A stretch of 64,000 bases of DNA from Mycolicibacterium lacusdiani (GCF_021916785.1 NZ_JAKCFC010000004.1:164973-228972); one strand, 5' to 3'; counted from the stretch's first letter, positions 7,660 to 17,274 are shown. Notes: a model not told the origin generated them from the letters alone. Numbers and translations are program-made.

Positions 7660-9131
7660 ACACCTCCCTACGCCGCGTCTCGCTCGCGATCATGGCGCTG
7701 ATCGTCCTGCTACTGGGCAACGCGACCCTGACCCAGGTCTTCACCGCCGACGGGCTGCGCTCCGACCCGCGCAACCAGCGCGTGCTGCTAGACGAGTACG
7801 CCCGCCAGCGCGGCCAGATCACCGCGGGCGGCCAACTGCTCGCCTATTCGGTCGCGACCGAGGGCCGGCTCCGCTACCTCCGGGTCTACAACAACCCGTT
7901 GGCGTACGCGCCGGTCACCGGCTTCTACTCGCTGCGCTACTCCAGCACTGGCCTCGAACGCGCCGAGGGCGAGATCCTCAACGGCTCCGACGAACGCCTG
8001 TTCGGCAAGCGGTTGGCCGACTTCTTCACCGGCCGCGACCCCCGCGGCGGCAACGTCGGCACCACGCTGAACCCGCAGGTACAGGAAGCGGCGTGGGACG
8101 CGATGGCCCAGGGCTGCAACGGCCCCTGCAAGGGTTCGGTCGTCGCGCTCGAACCGTCGACCGGAAAGATCCTCGCCATGGTGTCCGCACCGTCCTATGA
8201 CCCGAACCTGCTGGCGTCCCATGACGTCGAGGAGCAGTCCGCGGCATGGGAACGGCTGCGTGACGACCCCAACTCACCGCTGGTGAACCGCGCGATCTCC
8301 GAGACCTATCCCCCGGGTTCGACGTTCAAGGTGGTCACCACCGCTGCGGCGCTTGAGTCCGGCGCCACACCCGACACCCAGCTGACGTCGCTGGCACGAA
8401 TCAAGTTGCCGGACAGCACTACAACGCTCGAGAACTACGGCGGATCGTCCTGCGGCAGCGGGCCGACGGCGTCACTGCGGGAGGCGTTCGCCAAGTCCTG
8501 CAACACGGCGTTCGTCGAACTCGGCGGCGACGTCGGGGCCGACAGGCTGCGCGACACCGCCCGCGGATTCGGCGTCGACCAACCGATCCCCCCGATACCC
8601 CTGCAGGTGGTGCAGTCCACCGTCGGCCCGATCAACGACGCCGCCGCGCTCGGCATGTCGAGCATCGGCCAGAAGGACGTGGCGCTCACCCCGTTGCAGA
8701 ACGCGGTCGTTGCCGCCACCGTCGCCAATGGCGGCGTCGCGATGAACCCCTACCTGGTGGCCGACCTCAAGGGCCCCGACTTGTCCAACATCAGCACGAC
8801 GGCCCCCAGCGAAGCACGCCGAGCGGTATCGGCGCAGGTCGCTACTACACTTACGGACTTGATGATCGACGCCGAACAGGTGACCCAGCAAAAGGGAGCC
8901 ATCCCCGGCGTGCAGATCGCCTCGAAGACCGGCACGGCGGAGCACGGGACCGACCCGCGCAACACGCCGCCGCATGCCTGGTACATCGCGTTTGCGCCCG
9001 CCAAGGCGCCGAAGGTCGCGATTGCGGTCCTCGTGGAGAATGGGGGCGACAGATTGAACGCCACCGGCGGTGCCGTGGCGGCACCCATCGGCCGGGCGAC
9101 GATTGCGGCAGCGCTGCGGGAGGCATCATGA
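7656..9131 (+). CDS. pbpA: Class B penicillin-binding protein PbpA (transpeptidase)
   Basis: PbpA cross-links peptidoglycan in the periplasm and is a PknB-linked cell-division or elongation protein. The 491-residue product has an N-terminal membrane anchor (about 8-28), a dimerisation domain, and a transpeptidase domain with Ser222-Thr-Phe-Lys225, Ser281-Cys-Asn283 and Lys424-Thr-Gly426. These fall at the same residue numbers as in M. tuberculosis PbpA. Its start overlaps rodA. Its stop lies in an ATGA that opens the duplicated junction leading to pknA. Confidence 0.96.
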   Translation: MNTSLRRVSLAIMALIVLLLGNATLTQVFTADGLRSDPRNQRVLLDEYARQRGQITAGGQLLAYSVATEGRLRYLRVYNNPLAYAPVTGFYSLRYSSTGLERAEGEILNGSDERLFGKRLADFFTGRDPRGGNVGTTLNPQVQEAAWDAMAQGCNGPCKGSVVALEPSTGKILAMVSAPSYDPNLLASHDVEEQSAAWERLRDDPNSPLVNRAISETYPPGSTFKVVTTAAALESGATPDTQLTSLARIKLPDSTTTLENYGGSSCGSGPTASLREAFAKSCNTAFVELGGDVGADRLRDTARGFGVDQPIPPIPLQVVQSTVGPINDAAALGMSSIGQKDVALTPLQNAVVAATVANGGVAMNPYLVADLKGPDLSNISTTAPSEARRAVSAQVATTLTDLMIDAEQVTQQKGAIPGVQIASKTGTAEHGTDPRNTPPHAWYIAFAPAKAPKVAIAVLVENGGDRLNATGGAVAAPIGRATIAAALREAS

Positions 9132-9201
9132 GTCCCCGAAGCCGAGCGAAGCGAGGCGAGCAGTGAGCCCCCGAAGCCGAGCGAAGCGAGGCGAGCAGTG
9201 A
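9128..9201 (+). repeat. 35-base tandem duplication at the pbpA/pknA junction
   Basis: Two nearly identical 35-base units (9128-9162 and 9163-9197) are followed by the first bases of a third at 9198. Each unit starts with ATGAG or GTGAG and contains gagcgaagcgaggcgagca. Each encodes the peptide [12 protein letters not shown] and ends in a TGA that overlaps the next GTG by four bases. The chain therefore links the pbpA stop to the pknA start through two 12-codon mini-frames. Confidence 0.9.
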
Positions 9202-10505
9202 GCCCCCGCGTCGGAGTGACGCTGTCCGACCGCTACCGGTTGCAGCGGCTCATCGCGACCGGCGGCATGGGCCAGGTCTGGGAAGGCCTCGACAGCCGCC
9301 TCGGTCGGCAGGTTGCGATCAAGGTCCTCAAGGCCGAGTACTCCGAGGACGCCGAGTTCGTCGAACGGTTCCGCGCCGAGGCGCGCACCGTCGCCATGCT
9401 CAACCACCCGGGCATCGCCAGCGTCTACGACTACGGCGAGACCGACATGGACGGCGAGGGCCGCACCGCCTACCTGGTCATGGAGCTCGTCAATGGCGAG
9501 CCCCTCAACGCAGTGATCAAGCGGACCGGCCGGCTGTCCCTGCGGCACGCGCTCGACATGCTCGAGCAGACCGGCCGCGCGCTGCAGGTCGCGCACACCG
9601 CAGGCCTGGTGCACCGCGACGTCAAGCCCGGCAACATCCTGATCACCCCCACGGGGCAGGTGAAGCTCACCGACTTCGGCATCGCCAAGGCCGTCGACGC
9701 CGCTCCCGTCACGCAGACCGGCATGGTCATGGGCACGGCGCAGTACATCGCACCCGAGCAGGCACTGGGTCGCGACGCGACCGCCGCCAGCGACGTGTAC
9801 TCCCTGGGAGTCGTTGGCTACGAATCGGTTTCGGGCCGCCGACCCTTCACCGGTGAGGGTGCGTTGACTGTCGCGATGAAGCACATCAAGGAGCAGCCGG
9901 CGCCGCTGCCCGCCGACCTGCCGCCCAACGTGCGCGAACTCATCGAGATCACGCTCGCCAAGGAACCGGGACTGCGCTACCGCACCGGCGGTGCGTTCGC
10001 CGACGCCGTGGCGGCCGTGCGGGCCGGACGTCGGCCACCGCGGCCCAACCAAGCCCCAGCCATCGGGCGAGCGACGCCCGCAGCGATCCCGTCGAGCGTC
10101 CAGATGCGCTCGGCTGCCGACTTCGCGAGCAGGCCGCCCACCCAGGCGCGGCCACGCCCCGCCGCCGGCAACCATCGACCGCCGGTGGCACCGCGTCGCA
10201 CGTTCTCCTCGGGCCAGCGCGCGCTGCTGTGGGCCGCGGGCGTGCTGGGAGCCCTGGCGATCGTCATCGCCATCCTGATCGTGCTCAACGCCCAGGACCG
10301 CAAGGACCAACAGCTGCCCCCGCCCACGATCACGAACACCACGGTGGTGACGCCGCCACCGTCGCCGTCGGCGATGCCGCCGCTGGGCGTTCCCGAGCCT
10401 GCGCCACCGACGCCTGATTGGACCTTGGCGCGTCACTTCGGCGAAGCTTGGGTACAAGACGTGGCGGCGCACTCGAGCGTTCCACCTGAGCAGACATACA
10501 GATGA
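9198..10505 (+). CDS. pknA: Transmembrane serine/threonine protein kinase PknA
   Basis: PknA controls cell shape, division and wall synthesis together with PknB. The 435-residue protein has an N-terminal kinase domain (about 13-275) with VAIKVLKAE (catalytic Lys), HRDVKPGN and DFGIAKA motifs and an activation loop [12 protein letters not shown]. It then has a Pro/Arg-rich linker, one membrane helix (about 342-363) and a short external Pro-rich tail without PASTA repeats. GTG at 9198 gives the family start [13 protein letters not shown]. Its stop overlaps the pknB ATG by four bases. Confidence 0.96.
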   Translation: MSPRVGVTLSDRYRLQRLIATGGMGQVWEGLDSRLGRQVAIKVLKAEYSEDAEFVERFRAEARTVAMLNHPGIASVYDYGETDMDGEGRTAYLVMELVNGEPLNAVIKRTGRLSLRHALDMLEQTGRALQVAHTAGLVHRDVKPGNILITPTGQVKLTDFGIAKAVDAAPVTQTGMVMGTAQYIAPEQALGRDATAASDVYSLGVVGYESVSGRRPFTGEGALTVAMKHIKEQPAPLPADLPPNVRELIEITLAKEPGLRYRTGGAFADAVAAVRAGRRPPRPNQAPAIGRATPAAIPSSVQMRSAADFASRPPTQARPRPAAGNHRPPVAPRRTFSSGQRALLWAAGVLGALAIVIAILIVLNAQDRKDQQLPPPTITNTTVVTPPPSPSAMPPLGVPEPAPPTPDWTLARHFGEAWVQDVAAHSSVPPEQTYR

Positions 10506-12382
10506 CCACGCCTCAGCACCTGTCCGACCGCTACGAACTGGGAGAGATCCTCGGGTTCGGTGGCATGTCGGAAGTCCACCTCGCCCGCGACGTCCGGCTG
10601 CACCGTGACGTCGCGGTGAAGGTGCTGCGCGCGGACCTGGCCCGCGACCCCAGCTTCTATCTCCGGTTCCGTCGCGAGGCGCAGAACGCCGCCGCCCTGA
10701 ACCACCCCGCGATCGTCGCCGTCTACGACACCGGTGAGGCCGAGACCGCCAACGGCCCGCTGCCCTACATCGTGATGGAGTACGTCGACGGCATCACGCT
10801 GCGCGACATCGTCCACACCGAGGGACCGATGGAACCGCGCCGCGCGATCGAGGTGATCGCCGACGCGTGCCAGGCGTTGAACTTCAGCCACCAGCACGGC
10901 ACGATCCACCGCGACGTCAAGCCCGCCAACATCATGATCAGCAAGTCCGGCGCGGTGAAGGTCATGGACTTCGGCATCGCCAAGGCGCTCGCCGACGCCG
11001 GTCAGAGCGTCACGCAGACGGCGGCCGTCATCGGCACGGCGCAGTATCTGTCGCCCGAGCAGGCGCGCGGCGAGAAGGTCGACGCCCGCTCCGACGTCTA
11101 CTCGCTGGGTTGTGTCCTCTACGAACTGCTCACTGGCGAACCACCGTTCGTCGGTGACTCGCCGGTGGCCGTCGCGTATCAGCACGTGCGCGAGGATCCG
11201 ATCCCACCGTCGCAGCGTCATGCCGGCATCAGTCCGGAACTCGACGCCGTGGTGCTCAAGGCACTGACCAAGAATCCCGACAACCGCTATCAGACCGCGG
11301 CGGAGATGCGCGCCGACCTGATCCGCGTGCACAGCGGCGAGGCGCCCGAGGCGCCCAAGGTCTTCACCGACGCCGAACGCACGTCGATGCTGACCGCGCC
11401 GGCGCCGTCGGGCCGCAATCAGCCCACCGAGCACATCCCGGCGCAGCGGCGTGGCTACACCGAGCCGAGCCGCAGGAACTCCGTCCGCCTCTGGGTGACC
11501 ATCGTCGCGATCCTTGCGGTGCTGACGGTCGTCGTCACCATCGCGATCAACTCGATCGGTGGCAGTCCGCGCGACCAGCAGGTGCCGAACGTCTCGAACC
11601 AGTCGCTCGACGATGCCCGAGCCACGCTGCAGAACCGGGGCTTCCAGGTCGACGAGCGCCAGGAGGACAGCTCGACCGTTCTGCCCGGGGTAGTCATTCA
11701 GACCGACCCGGAGGCCGGCACCGCCGTTGCTGCAGGGGATCAGATCACGATCGTCGTCTCGTCGGGTCCCAAGCAAGAGGTCGTACCCGACGTGCGAACC
11801 ATGACGCCGGATCAGGCCGAGCAGCGACTGCGGGGCGCTGGATTCGAGAACATCAGACGGTCGCCATCGGCGTCCCTGCCGGAGCAGCGGGACCGGGTCA
11901 TCGACAGCGTCCCGCCCGCCAACTCCACGTCGCCGATCACCAACCCGGTCACGATCGTCGTGGGCACGGGTCCCGGCACCAGGTCTCTGCCTGACTGCGT
12001 CGGCTTCAGCTTCGAAGACTGCGACCGCTTGGTCAAGCAGTCGGGATTCCCGAACACCATCCGCCTCGACGTCGACAGCACCGACCCGTCGGGCCAAGTC
12101 ATCGGTACCGACCCGGCCGCAGCGGCCGAGGTACCCACGGAAACGCTCATTCAGATTCGGGTGTCGCGGGGCAACCAGTTCGTCATGCCGTCGCTGCGCG
12201 GCCAGTTCTGGGATGCCGCCGAGCCGCTGCTACGCAACTCCTACGGCTGGCAGGGCGAGCTGATCAAGCTACCGAACGCACAGAACAGCGGTGTGCCGAC
12301 CAACGGGATCGTCGATCAGTCGCCGGCGCCGGGAACCCCGCTGAAGTTCAGCGACCCGATCACGCTGAGCTTCGCGCAGTAG
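10502..12382 (+). CDS. pknB: Transmembrane serine/threonine protein kinase PknB with PASTA repeats
   Basis: PknB senses muropeptides or lipid II outside and phosphorylates wall-synthesis regulators inside. The 626-residue length equals that of M. tuberculosis PknB. It has a kinase domain (about 8-275) with [25 protein letters not shown] and activation-loop threonines in [13 protein letters not shown] single membrane helix (about 331-352) is followed by four external PASTA repeats. It is the last gene of the fhaA-pknB block. Its 3' end overlaps the convergent trpG gene by 23 bases. Confidence 0.97.
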   Translation: MTTPQHLSDRYELGEILGFGGMSEVHLARDVRLHRDVAVKVLRADLARDPSFYLRFRREAQNAAALNHPAIVAVYDTGEAETANGPLPYIVMEYVDGITLRDIVHTEGPMEPRRAIEVIADACQALNFSHQHGTIHRDVKPANIMISKSGAVKVMDFGIAKALADAGQSVTQTAAVIGTAQYLSPEQARGEKVDARSDVYSLGCVLYELLTGEPPFVGDSPVAVAYQHVREDPIPPSQRHAGISPELDAVVLKALTKNPDNRYQTAAEMRADLIRVHSGEAPEAPKVFTDAERTSMLTAPAPSGRNQPTEHIPAQRRGYTEPSRRNSVRLWVTIVAILAVLTVVVTIAINSIGGSPRDQQVPNVSNQSLDDARATLQNRGFQVDERQEDSSTVLPGVVIQTDPEAGTAVAAGDQITIVVSSGPKQEVVPDVRTMTPDQAEQRLRGAGFENIRRSPSASLPEQRDRVIDSVPPANSTSPITNPVTIVVGTGPGTRSLPDCVGFSFEDCDRLVKQSGFPNTIRLDVDSTDPSGQVIGTDPAAAAEVPTETLIQIRVSRGNQFVMPSLRGQFWDAAEPLLRNSYGWQGELIKLPNAQNSGVPTNGIVDQSPAPGTPLKFSDPITLSFAQ

Positions 12383-13025
12383 CCGCACGCACGGTGTCGG
12401 CGACCTCCCGCTCGAGCTGACTCACCAGCGACTCGGCGGGGGCCTCGCCGCACAGCGTCAGCCAGTTGGCGAGCATCCGGTGGCCGCCCTCGGTGAGGAT
12501 CGACTCGGGGTGGAATTGCACACCGTGAATCGGCAGCTCGGTGTGCTGCACGCCCATGATGACGCCGCCGTCGGTGCGCGCAGTCACCTCGAGGGCGTCC
12601 GGCAGCGTCTCCGGCAGGATCGTCAGCGAGTGGTAGCGCGTCGCCGTGAACGGATCCGGAAGACCCTTCAGCACACCCAGGTCGCCGTGGTTCACGGTGC
12701 TCGTCTTGCCGTGCAGCAGTTCGGGAGCGCGGTCCACCGTGCCACCGAACGCCACTCCAATCGCCTGATGGCCCAGGCACACGCCGAGCAGCGGTGTCGA
12801 CGTGGCTGCACAGGCCTGCACCAGCGGGATCGACGCGCCGGCACGCTCGGGGGTCCCGGGGCCGGGGCTGAGCAGGATGCCGTCGAACTCGGCCGCGGCG
12901 GCGTCCGGATCGGACAACCGCTCGTCGTCGTTGCGCCACACTTGAGCCGTCACGCCGAGCTGACCGAGGTACTGCACGAGATTGAAGACGAAGCTGTCGT
13001 AATTGTCGACGACGAGAACCTGCAT
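12360..13025 (-). CDS. trpG: Glutamine amidotransferase, anthranilate/aminodeoxychorismate synthase component II
   Basis: This class I glutaminase supplies ammonia from glutamine to anthranilate synthase (TrpE) and perhaps to aminodeoxychorismate synthase. The 221-residue product has the SPGPGTP motif, nucleophile Cys83 in LLGVCLGHQ, and His172/Glu174 in FHPESILTEG. It is convergent with pknB and overlaps its 3' end by 23 bases. The start ATG is preceded 21 bases upstream by the DUF881 gene stop on the same strand, so the two may be co-transcribed, as Rv0012-Rv0013 are. No trpE is nearby. Confidence 0.93.
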   Translation of the reverse strand: MQVLVVDNYDSFVFNLVQYLGQLGVTAQVWRNDDERLSDPDAAAAEFDGILLSPGPGTPERAGASIPLVQACAATSTPLLGVCLGHQAIGVAFGGTVDRAPELLHGKTSTVNHGDLGVLKGLPDPFTATRYHSLTILPETLPDALEVTARTDGGVIMGVQHTELPIHGVQFHPESILTEGGHRMLANWLTLCGEAPAESLVSQLEREVADTVRAATARSSA

Positions 13026-13046
13026 AACCCCAGGTTACGCGTCCGC

Positions 13047-13817
13047 CTAATAGCCCAGCGGCCCGGCAGGCTTGGCGAACCGCAGCCGCACGGGCGCTTC
13101 GTAGCCGACCAGGTCGGTCTGCTCCCTGGCCTCCTCGGTGTAACCCAGGCCGAAAGCCACGACGTACTGACGGTAGAGCCGGACCAGGGGAGCGGCGGCC
13201 AGCGCAGCCTGCATCCGCGTGACGTCGCCGACGGCGGTGATGACGTACGGCGGGCTGTAGGTGCGGCCGTTGAGCAGCAGCGTGTTGCCGACACAGCGCG
13301 GGGCCGATAGACCGATGATCCGCTGGTCCTGCATCTGGACGCCTTCTGCGCCCGCGCTCCACAGCGCATTGAGCACCGCCTGCACGTCCTGCTGATGCAC
13401 GACCAGGTCGTCGGGGGAGGCGTCGCCCGGGAACCGGCCCTCGGCGTCGCGCTGTGCATCGGTGAGCGTGATCACCAGCCCGGGTCCGCGCAGCGGGGCG
13501 ACTCCGGCGTCGGCGGCGAGGGCGTCGGTGCGGTCGGTGAGCACTTTGAGTGCGGCGTCGGCGCCGGGTGATCCGCCGTGGTGGTTGTCGACGTCGGCGA
13601 CGAGTCCGTCGCGTTGGGCGGTCAACCGGTCGACGGACTGCTGCGCCTCGCGGACCAGGTCGACGAGCCGGGGGGCGTCGCTCCGCCGGATCTCGTCGCC
13701 ACCGGACACCGTGTGCGTGGTCGCGAGCAGCAGGCCCGCGCATAGGCACACCACCGGTACACCGAACCGCCATGCCGACCGCCGCGGAGAGTCGGTGGAC
13801 CGCGAACCACGCGCCAT
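13047..13817 (-). CDS. DUF881 family membrane-anchored protein
   Basis: The 256-residue protein has a single N-terminal membrane helix (about 17-38, [18 protein letters not shown]), a coiled-coil stretch (about 48-75) and an external DUF881 domain with [11 protein letters not shown] and [12 protein letters not shown]. It corresponds to Rv0012. DUF881 proteins are often encoded with division genes such as crgA, but their biochemical role is not known. GGAAGGAG lies just before the ATG at 13817. It diverges from crgA across a 131-base gap, which should hold both promoters. Confidence 0.88.
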   Translation of the reverse strand: MARGSRSTDSPRRSAWRFGVPVVCLCAGLLLATTHTVSGGDEIRRSDAPRLVDLVREAQQSVDRLTAQRDGLVADVDNHHGGSPGADAALKVLTDRTDALAADAGVAPLRGPGLVITLTDAQRDAEGRFPGDASPDDLVVHQQDVQAVLNALWSAGAEGVQMQDQRIIGLSAPRCVGNTLLLNGRTYSPPYVITAVGDVTRMQAALAAAPLVRLYRQYVVAFGLGYTEEAREQTDLVGYEAPVRLRFAKPAGPLGY

Positions 13818-13948
13818 CGGTTACTCCTTCCCCGCACCGGGTCGTACCGGGGGAGCGGATCGCTGAGCTAGGCTCATACTCGCGACAGATCCCTAGTCCG
13901 ACTGCTCTTTGCCATCATCGCAGTCGAATCAACCGCCCGAAGGTACCC

Positions 13949-14233
13949 ATGCCCAAGTCGAAGGTCCGCAAGAAGAACGACTTCACCCACAACCCGGTGA
14001 GCCGTACCCCGGTCAAGGTCAAGGCCGGACCGTCGCCCATGTGGTTCGTGGTGCTCTTCATCGGGCTGATGCTGCTCGGCCTGGTCTGGCTGCTGGTGTT
14101 CCAGCTCGCCGCCACCAACCCCGTCGATGCTCCCGGATTCCTGTCCTGGATGGCGGACCTGGCGCAGTGGAACTACGCGATCGCCTTCGCCTTCATGATC
14201 ACCGGTCTGTTGCTCACCATGCGGTGGCGGTGA
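13949..14233 (+). CDS. crgA: Cell division protein CrgA
   Basis: CrgA is a small divisome membrane protein that helps bring FtsI and FtsQ partners to the septum. The 94-residue product starts [12 protein letters not shown] and has two membrane helices (about 32-54 and 72-91) ending in MRWR. ATG at 13949 gives the standard family length. It diverges from the DUF881 gene. After its stop, a 152-base intergenic region carries two palindromes and a DnaA box before the next gene. Confidence 0.95.
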   Translation: MPKSKVRKKNDFTHNPVSRTPVKVKAGPSPMWFVVLFIGLMLLGLVWLLVFQLAATNPVDAPGFLSWMADLAQWNYAIAFAFMITGLLLTMRWR

Positions 14234-14304
14234 CCACCGTCGGGTCGAAGATGAATTCATCTCGTCCAACTGGTGTCAACCTGTGCGCTACCTGCGGGAC
14301 ACGC

Positions 14305-14353
14305 AATCACATCGATGTGATTCATCCCCATTGGGGATAGCGCCTGTGGATAA
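14305..14353. promoter_or_regulatory. Palindrome pair plus consensus DnaA box before the PH-domain gene
   Basis: Bases 14305-14322 form a perfect 18-base palindrome (AATCACATCGATGTGATT). Bases 14324-14338 form a second (ATCCCCA-T-TGGGGAT). Bases 14345-14353 read TGTGGATAA, the exact consensus DnaA box TTATCCACA on the minus strand. All lie 33-81 bases upstream of the GTG at 14386. The palindromes look like repressor operators; the regulator is unknown. Confidence 0.6.
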
Positions 14354-14385
14354 CCTCGTTGCCCACGCGTAAAGGGTGTTGATAA

Positions 14386-14805
14386 GTGGATCAGCAAACT
14401 CAGTGGGCTCCGCAGACCGGTGGCATTGCGGCATGCTTCGCGTTCGGTTTGGCGATGATCGTCGCCGCTGTGACCGTGGTCACAGACGCACCAGGACGCT
14501 TCCTGGTAGGCGTTGCCGGGCTGGGGTTGCTCGCCTTCGCAACGATGTCGTGGCGGGCACGGCCGAAACTGGCAATCACCGGCGAGGGACTGGTGGCCCG
14601 CGGCTGGTTCTCCACCCACGAATTGGCGCCCCAGGACATCGCGGCCGTACGCATCACGGAGTTCCGGCGGATCGGACGCAAGGTGAAGCTGTTGGAGATC
14701 GATACCGTCCCTGATGACCGCCTGCTGGTGTTCACCCGGTGGGATCTGGGAACCGACCCGCTTCAGGTCCTCGACGCACTCACCGCGGCCGGCTACGTTC
14801 CCTGA
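14386..14805 (+). CDS. Bacterial PH-domain membrane protein (Rv0010c type)
   Basis: The 139-residue protein has two N-terminal membrane helices (about 14-33 and 38-56) followed by a cytoplasmic bacterial PH-like domain (about 60-138) containing ITGEGLVARGWFSTHEL and LLEIDTVPDDRLLVF. Position between crgA and ppiA matches Rv0010c. Its function is unknown. The start is GTG at 14386, a few bases after TTGATAA. The upstream region has two palindromes and a consensus DnaA box, so its expression may be tied to replication control; this is inferred only. Confidence 0.85.
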   Translation: MDQQTQWAPQTGGIAACFAFGLAMIVAAVTVVTDAPGRFLVGVAGLGLLAFATMSWRARPKLAITGEGLVARGWFSTHELAPQDIAAVRITEFRRIGRKVKLLEIDTVPDDRLLVFTRWDLGTDPLQVLDALTAAGYVP

Positions 14806-14817
14806 GCGCTGACGCAA

Positions 14818-14861
14818 CTACGCGCCCGACGAATGGGGGAGACCCGTCGTCGAGCGCGTAG
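14818..14861. terminator. Bidirectional hairpin between convergent genes
   Basis: Arms of 15 bases (ctacgcgcccgacga at 14818-14832 and the complement at 14847-14861, one mismatch) enclose a 14-base loop. It lies between the ends of the PH-domain gene and ppiA, which converge, and can end both transcripts. Confidence 0.75.
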
Positions 14862-14869
14862 GCGTGGTG

Positions 14870-15397
14870 TCAGGAAACGGTGATCGACTCGATGACGACG
14901 GGCTCGGTAGGCCGGTCGCTGCGATCGACCGACGTGCCGGCGATCGCGTCGACGACCTTCTGCGACTCGGGGTCGACGACCTCGCCGAAGATGGTGTGCT
15001 TGCGGTTCAGGTGCGGGGTCTTGCCCACGGTGATGAAGAACTGCGAGCCGTTGGTGCCGGGGCCCGCATTGGCCATCGCCAGCAGGTAGGGCTTGTCGAA
15101 CTGCAGTTCCGGGTGGAACTCGTCGTCGAACTGGTAGCCCGGGCCACCACGGCCGGTGCCCGTGGGGTCGCCGCCCTGGATCATGAATCCGGAGATGACG
15201 CGGTGGAACACGGCGCCGTCGTAGAACGGACCCGAGGCTCCGCCGGTGGCGTTCTCGGTGCTGTAATCCTTGGTGCCCTGAGCCAGCCCGACGAAGTTGG
15301 CCACGGTCTTGGGGGCATGATTGCCGAAGAGTGCGATCTTGATGTCGCCGCGGTTGGTGTGCAGGGTCGCGGTCGCTGTCTGAATGGGGCTCGTCAC
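14870..15397 (-). CDS. ppiA: Cyclophilin-type peptidyl-prolyl cis-trans isomerase PpiA
   Basis: The 175-residue cytoplasmic cyclophilin catalyses proline isomerisation in protein folding. Motifs include [31 protein letters not shown] and [12 protein letters not shown], covering the active-site Arg, Phe, Gln and His set. GTG at 15397 gives the family start [19 protein letters not shown]; upstream in-frame codons give no homology. It converges with the PH-domain gene and diverges from cwsA across about 100 bases, as Rv0009 and Rv0008c do. Confidence 0.95.
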   Translation of the reverse strand: MTSPIQTATATLHTNRGDIKIALFGNHAPKTVANFVGLAQGTKDYSTENATGGASGPFYDGAVFHRVISGFMIQGGDPTGTGRGGPGYQFDDEFHPELQFDKPYLLAMANAGPGTNGSQFFITVGKTPHLNRKHTIFGEVVDPESQKVVDAIAGTSVDRSDRPTEPVVIESITVS

Positions 15398-15498
15398 GAC
15401 AACGAGTCTGCCATTCGCGTTTCCACTCCAGGTTTCGCCCCCGCCCGAATACTGTTGTCCCGTCGTCGGGCCGCGTTCCACCCCAGAGAGGTCGAGTC

Positions 15499-15921
15499 AT
15501 GAGAGCCAACACCACCAGGTTGTCGTCGCGGGAGCGATTCGCCCGCGGCCTCAAGTACTCGACGGTGGGTCCGGTGGACCTGACCAGGGGAGCGGTGGGC
15601 ATCGGCGCGCAGTCCGTTGGCTCGTCGGCGGGCTGGGTCCGCGACCGCTACCGCAGCAGCAAGCTTCGCAGGGACGTCGCGTCGACGCAGGCGACCATCG
15701 CGCAGGAGCTCGCAGCCGCCGCGGTGGTCGTGTCGAGCCTGCCGCAGACGATCGCCGACGCACGCCGTCCGAAGCGGCGGCGTCCACGTCCGCTGGTGCT
15801 CGCGGCTGCCGGGGCCGCGGTCCTCGCGGTGGGTGCGGTGACCTTCTCGATCGTCAGGCGCTCGACGCAGCCGGAACCTTCGCCGTTGCCGCCGAGTGTG
15901 GACGTCACGCCCAGGCCCTGA
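15499..15921 (+). CDS. cwsA: Cell wall synthesis protein CwsA
   Basis: CwsA is a small mycobacterial membrane protein that interacts with Wag31 and CrgA and affects pole and septum growth. The 140-residue product has a basic N-terminal amphipathic region, YSTVGPVDLTRGAVGIG, and one C-terminal membrane helix (about 98-117) followed by a Pro-rich tail. The ATG at 15499 follows an AGAGAGG ribosome site. It diverges from ppiA and converges on tRNA-Ala. Confidence 0.92.
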   Translation: MRANTTRLSSRERFARGLKYSTVGPVDLTRGAVGIGAQSVGSSAGWVRDRYRSSKLRRDVASTQATIAQELAAAAVVVSSLPQTIADARRPKRRRPRPLVLAAAGAAVLAVGAVTFSIVRRSTQPEPSPLPPSVDVTPRP

Positions 15922-15952
15922 CGGGTGGGGCGGAGTCTCGCGAAAGTGCTTG

Positions 15953-16025
15953 TGGAGCCTAGGAGATTCGAACTCCTGACATCTGCCTTGCAAAGGCAGC
16001 GCTCTACCAACTGAGCTAAGGCCCC
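15953..16025 (-). tRNA. alaT: tRNA-Ala (TGC)
   Basis: On the minus strand the 73-nucleotide cloverleaf has acceptor arms GGGGCCT/AGGCTCC, anticodon loop TTTGCAA with TGC, and T loop TTCGAAT. The order tRNA-Ile, tRNA-Ala downstream of gyrA matches M. tuberculosis ileT-alaT. Confidence 0.97.
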
Positions 16026-16035
16026 TCGGGGTGAA

Positions 16036-16140
16036 TCAGGTGGGCTGCTCGTCGGCGACGTGCCACACCTCGCCGCGGCTGCGCGACCGGATGACCAGCG
16101 CGCCCGCCACGAGAATGGTCAGCACCACCAACCTGCGCAT
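16036..16140 (-). CDS. 34-residue membrane mini-protein, DLW-39-like
   Basis: A short frame between tRNA-Ile and tRNA-Ala encodes MRRLVVLTILVAGALVIRSR followed by SRGEVWHVADEQPT. It has one membrane helix (about 4-17), a basic stretch and an acidic tail. A strong ribosome site (GAGGAAGG) precedes the ATG at 16140. Position near gyrA and these tRNAs, size and layout fit the actinobacterial DLW-39 family, although the DLW motif reads EVW here. The function of that family is not known to me. Confidence 0.7.
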   Translation of the reverse strand: MRRLVVLTILVAGALVIRSRSRGEVWHVADEQPT

Positions 16141-16167
16141 GACACACCTTCCTCGGGAGGAAAACCG

Positions 16168-16241
16168 TGGGCCTAGGAGGACTCGAACCTCCGACCTCTT
16201 CGTTATCAGCGAAGCGCTCTAACCACCTGAGCTATAGGCCC
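16168..16241 (-). tRNA. ileT: tRNA-Ile (GAT)
   Basis: The 74-nucleotide minus-strand cloverleaf has acceptor arms GGGCCTA/TAGGCCC, anticodon loop CTGATAA with GAT, and T loop TTCGAGT. It lies 70 bases downstream of the DUF3566 gene and upstream of the mini-protein and tRNA-Ala. Confidence 0.97.
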
Positions 16242-16311
16242 TTAGTCGCAAGCGACCGAGCGAGATTACCGCAACGGACGGCCTGCTCCCAAACCGCGCC
16301 CGAGCGGGACG

Positions 16312-17274
16312 TCAGTCCCGATCGGCGAGGGTGACCTCGATGCCACCGACCAGGTCGGTGGTCAGGTTGTAGATGAACGCACCGACGGTCGCCATCGCCG
16401 TCAACAGCACGATGTTCACCAGGCCGATCAGTGCCGCACCGCCGAAGATCGTGCCGCTGGAGACGAGTTCGCCGCCGGCGCCGCTCGCGCTGGTCAGGAG
16501 GTCGCCGACGTTGCTGTTCAGCTTGCTCCACACGCCCATGCCGCCGAGGACCAGGTACAGGAAGGCGACGGCGATCATCCACACGAAGAACGACGCCACC
16601 GACAGCACCAGCGACACCTTGAGGACGCTCCACGGGTCCAGCCGCCGGATCTGCATGCTGGCACGCACCGGACCCTGACCACGGTTCATCGCCGCCGTCC
16701 GCGATGCGGGACGGTGCGGTGCATCGCCCGACGGCCGGTCCAGCGGCTTGCGCGGCCCGGAGCGCGGAGCGCCGCCGGACAGGTCGGGGAGCTCGCTCTT
16801 GTACACCTCGGCACGCGGCGGCTCGGGTCGCGTCTCGCCACGCGCCGCGGGTGCGGCGGCAGCCTGCGCCGGGTCGATCTCCCGGGTGGGGTTGGCGTCC
16901 CGCGTCGCCGTCGCGGCACCCTCGCGTGCCGGACCCTGCGTCGGCCCGCTGTCGCGTGCCGGACCCTGCGTCGGCCCGTTGTCGCGCGCGCCGGCCGGAG
17001 CCGGTCCACCCGACATGAAGCGGTTCAGTCGAGCGTCCGCGCCAGAGGCCTGACCGGCGCGTCCGGCTTCCGGCTGGCCCTCCGGTGTCCGCTGCTCGGG
17101 ACGCGTCCTGGCCGTTCCCCGCTGCCACGGTGGGACGTCGCCGTGCTCACCGGCCGACCCGGGCCGCGCCGGAGCAGCGGCAGTGCCGCCGTCCGTCGCG
17201 CCGTTGGCCGAACCGTTGGCACTTCGTGGCCCGTCACCCGCACGCGGGTACCCCGGGTCGTTCGGTGACGTCAC
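16312..17274 (-). CDS. DUF3566 transmembrane protein (Rv0007 type)
   Basis: The 320-residue protein has a long disordered Ala/Gly/Pro/Arg-rich N-terminal half (about 1-200) and a C-terminal DUF3566 domain (about 205-318) starting [17 protein letters not shown], with two membrane helices (about 215-245 and 275-305) and ending [11 protein letters not shown]. The linker holds a short tandem repeat, [10 protein letters not shown] then [10 protein letters not shown], coded by near-identical DNA at about 16920-16985. It starts 34 bases after gyrA and is probably co-transcribed with it. Its role is not established. Confidence 0.9.
   Translation of the reverse strand: MTSPNDPGYPRAGDGPRSANGSANGATDGGTAAAPARPGSAGEHGDVPPWQRGTARTRPEQRTPEGQPEAGRAGQASGADARLNRFMSGGPAPAGARDNGPTQGPARDSGPTQGPAREGAATATRDANPTREIDPAQAAAAPAARGETRPEPPRAEVYKSELPDLSGGAPRSGPRKPLDRPSGDAPHRPASRTAAMNRGQGPVRASMQIRRLDPWSVLKVSLVLSVASFFVWMIAVAFLYLVLGGMGVWSKLNSNVGDLLTSASGAGGELVSSGTIFGGAALIGLVNIVLLTAMATVGAFIYNLTTDLVGGIEVTLADRD

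Noticed and set aside
10433-12097. 554-codon minus-strand open frame opposite pknB
   Set aside because: It overlaps the whole pknB coding region and shows no recognisable motif.
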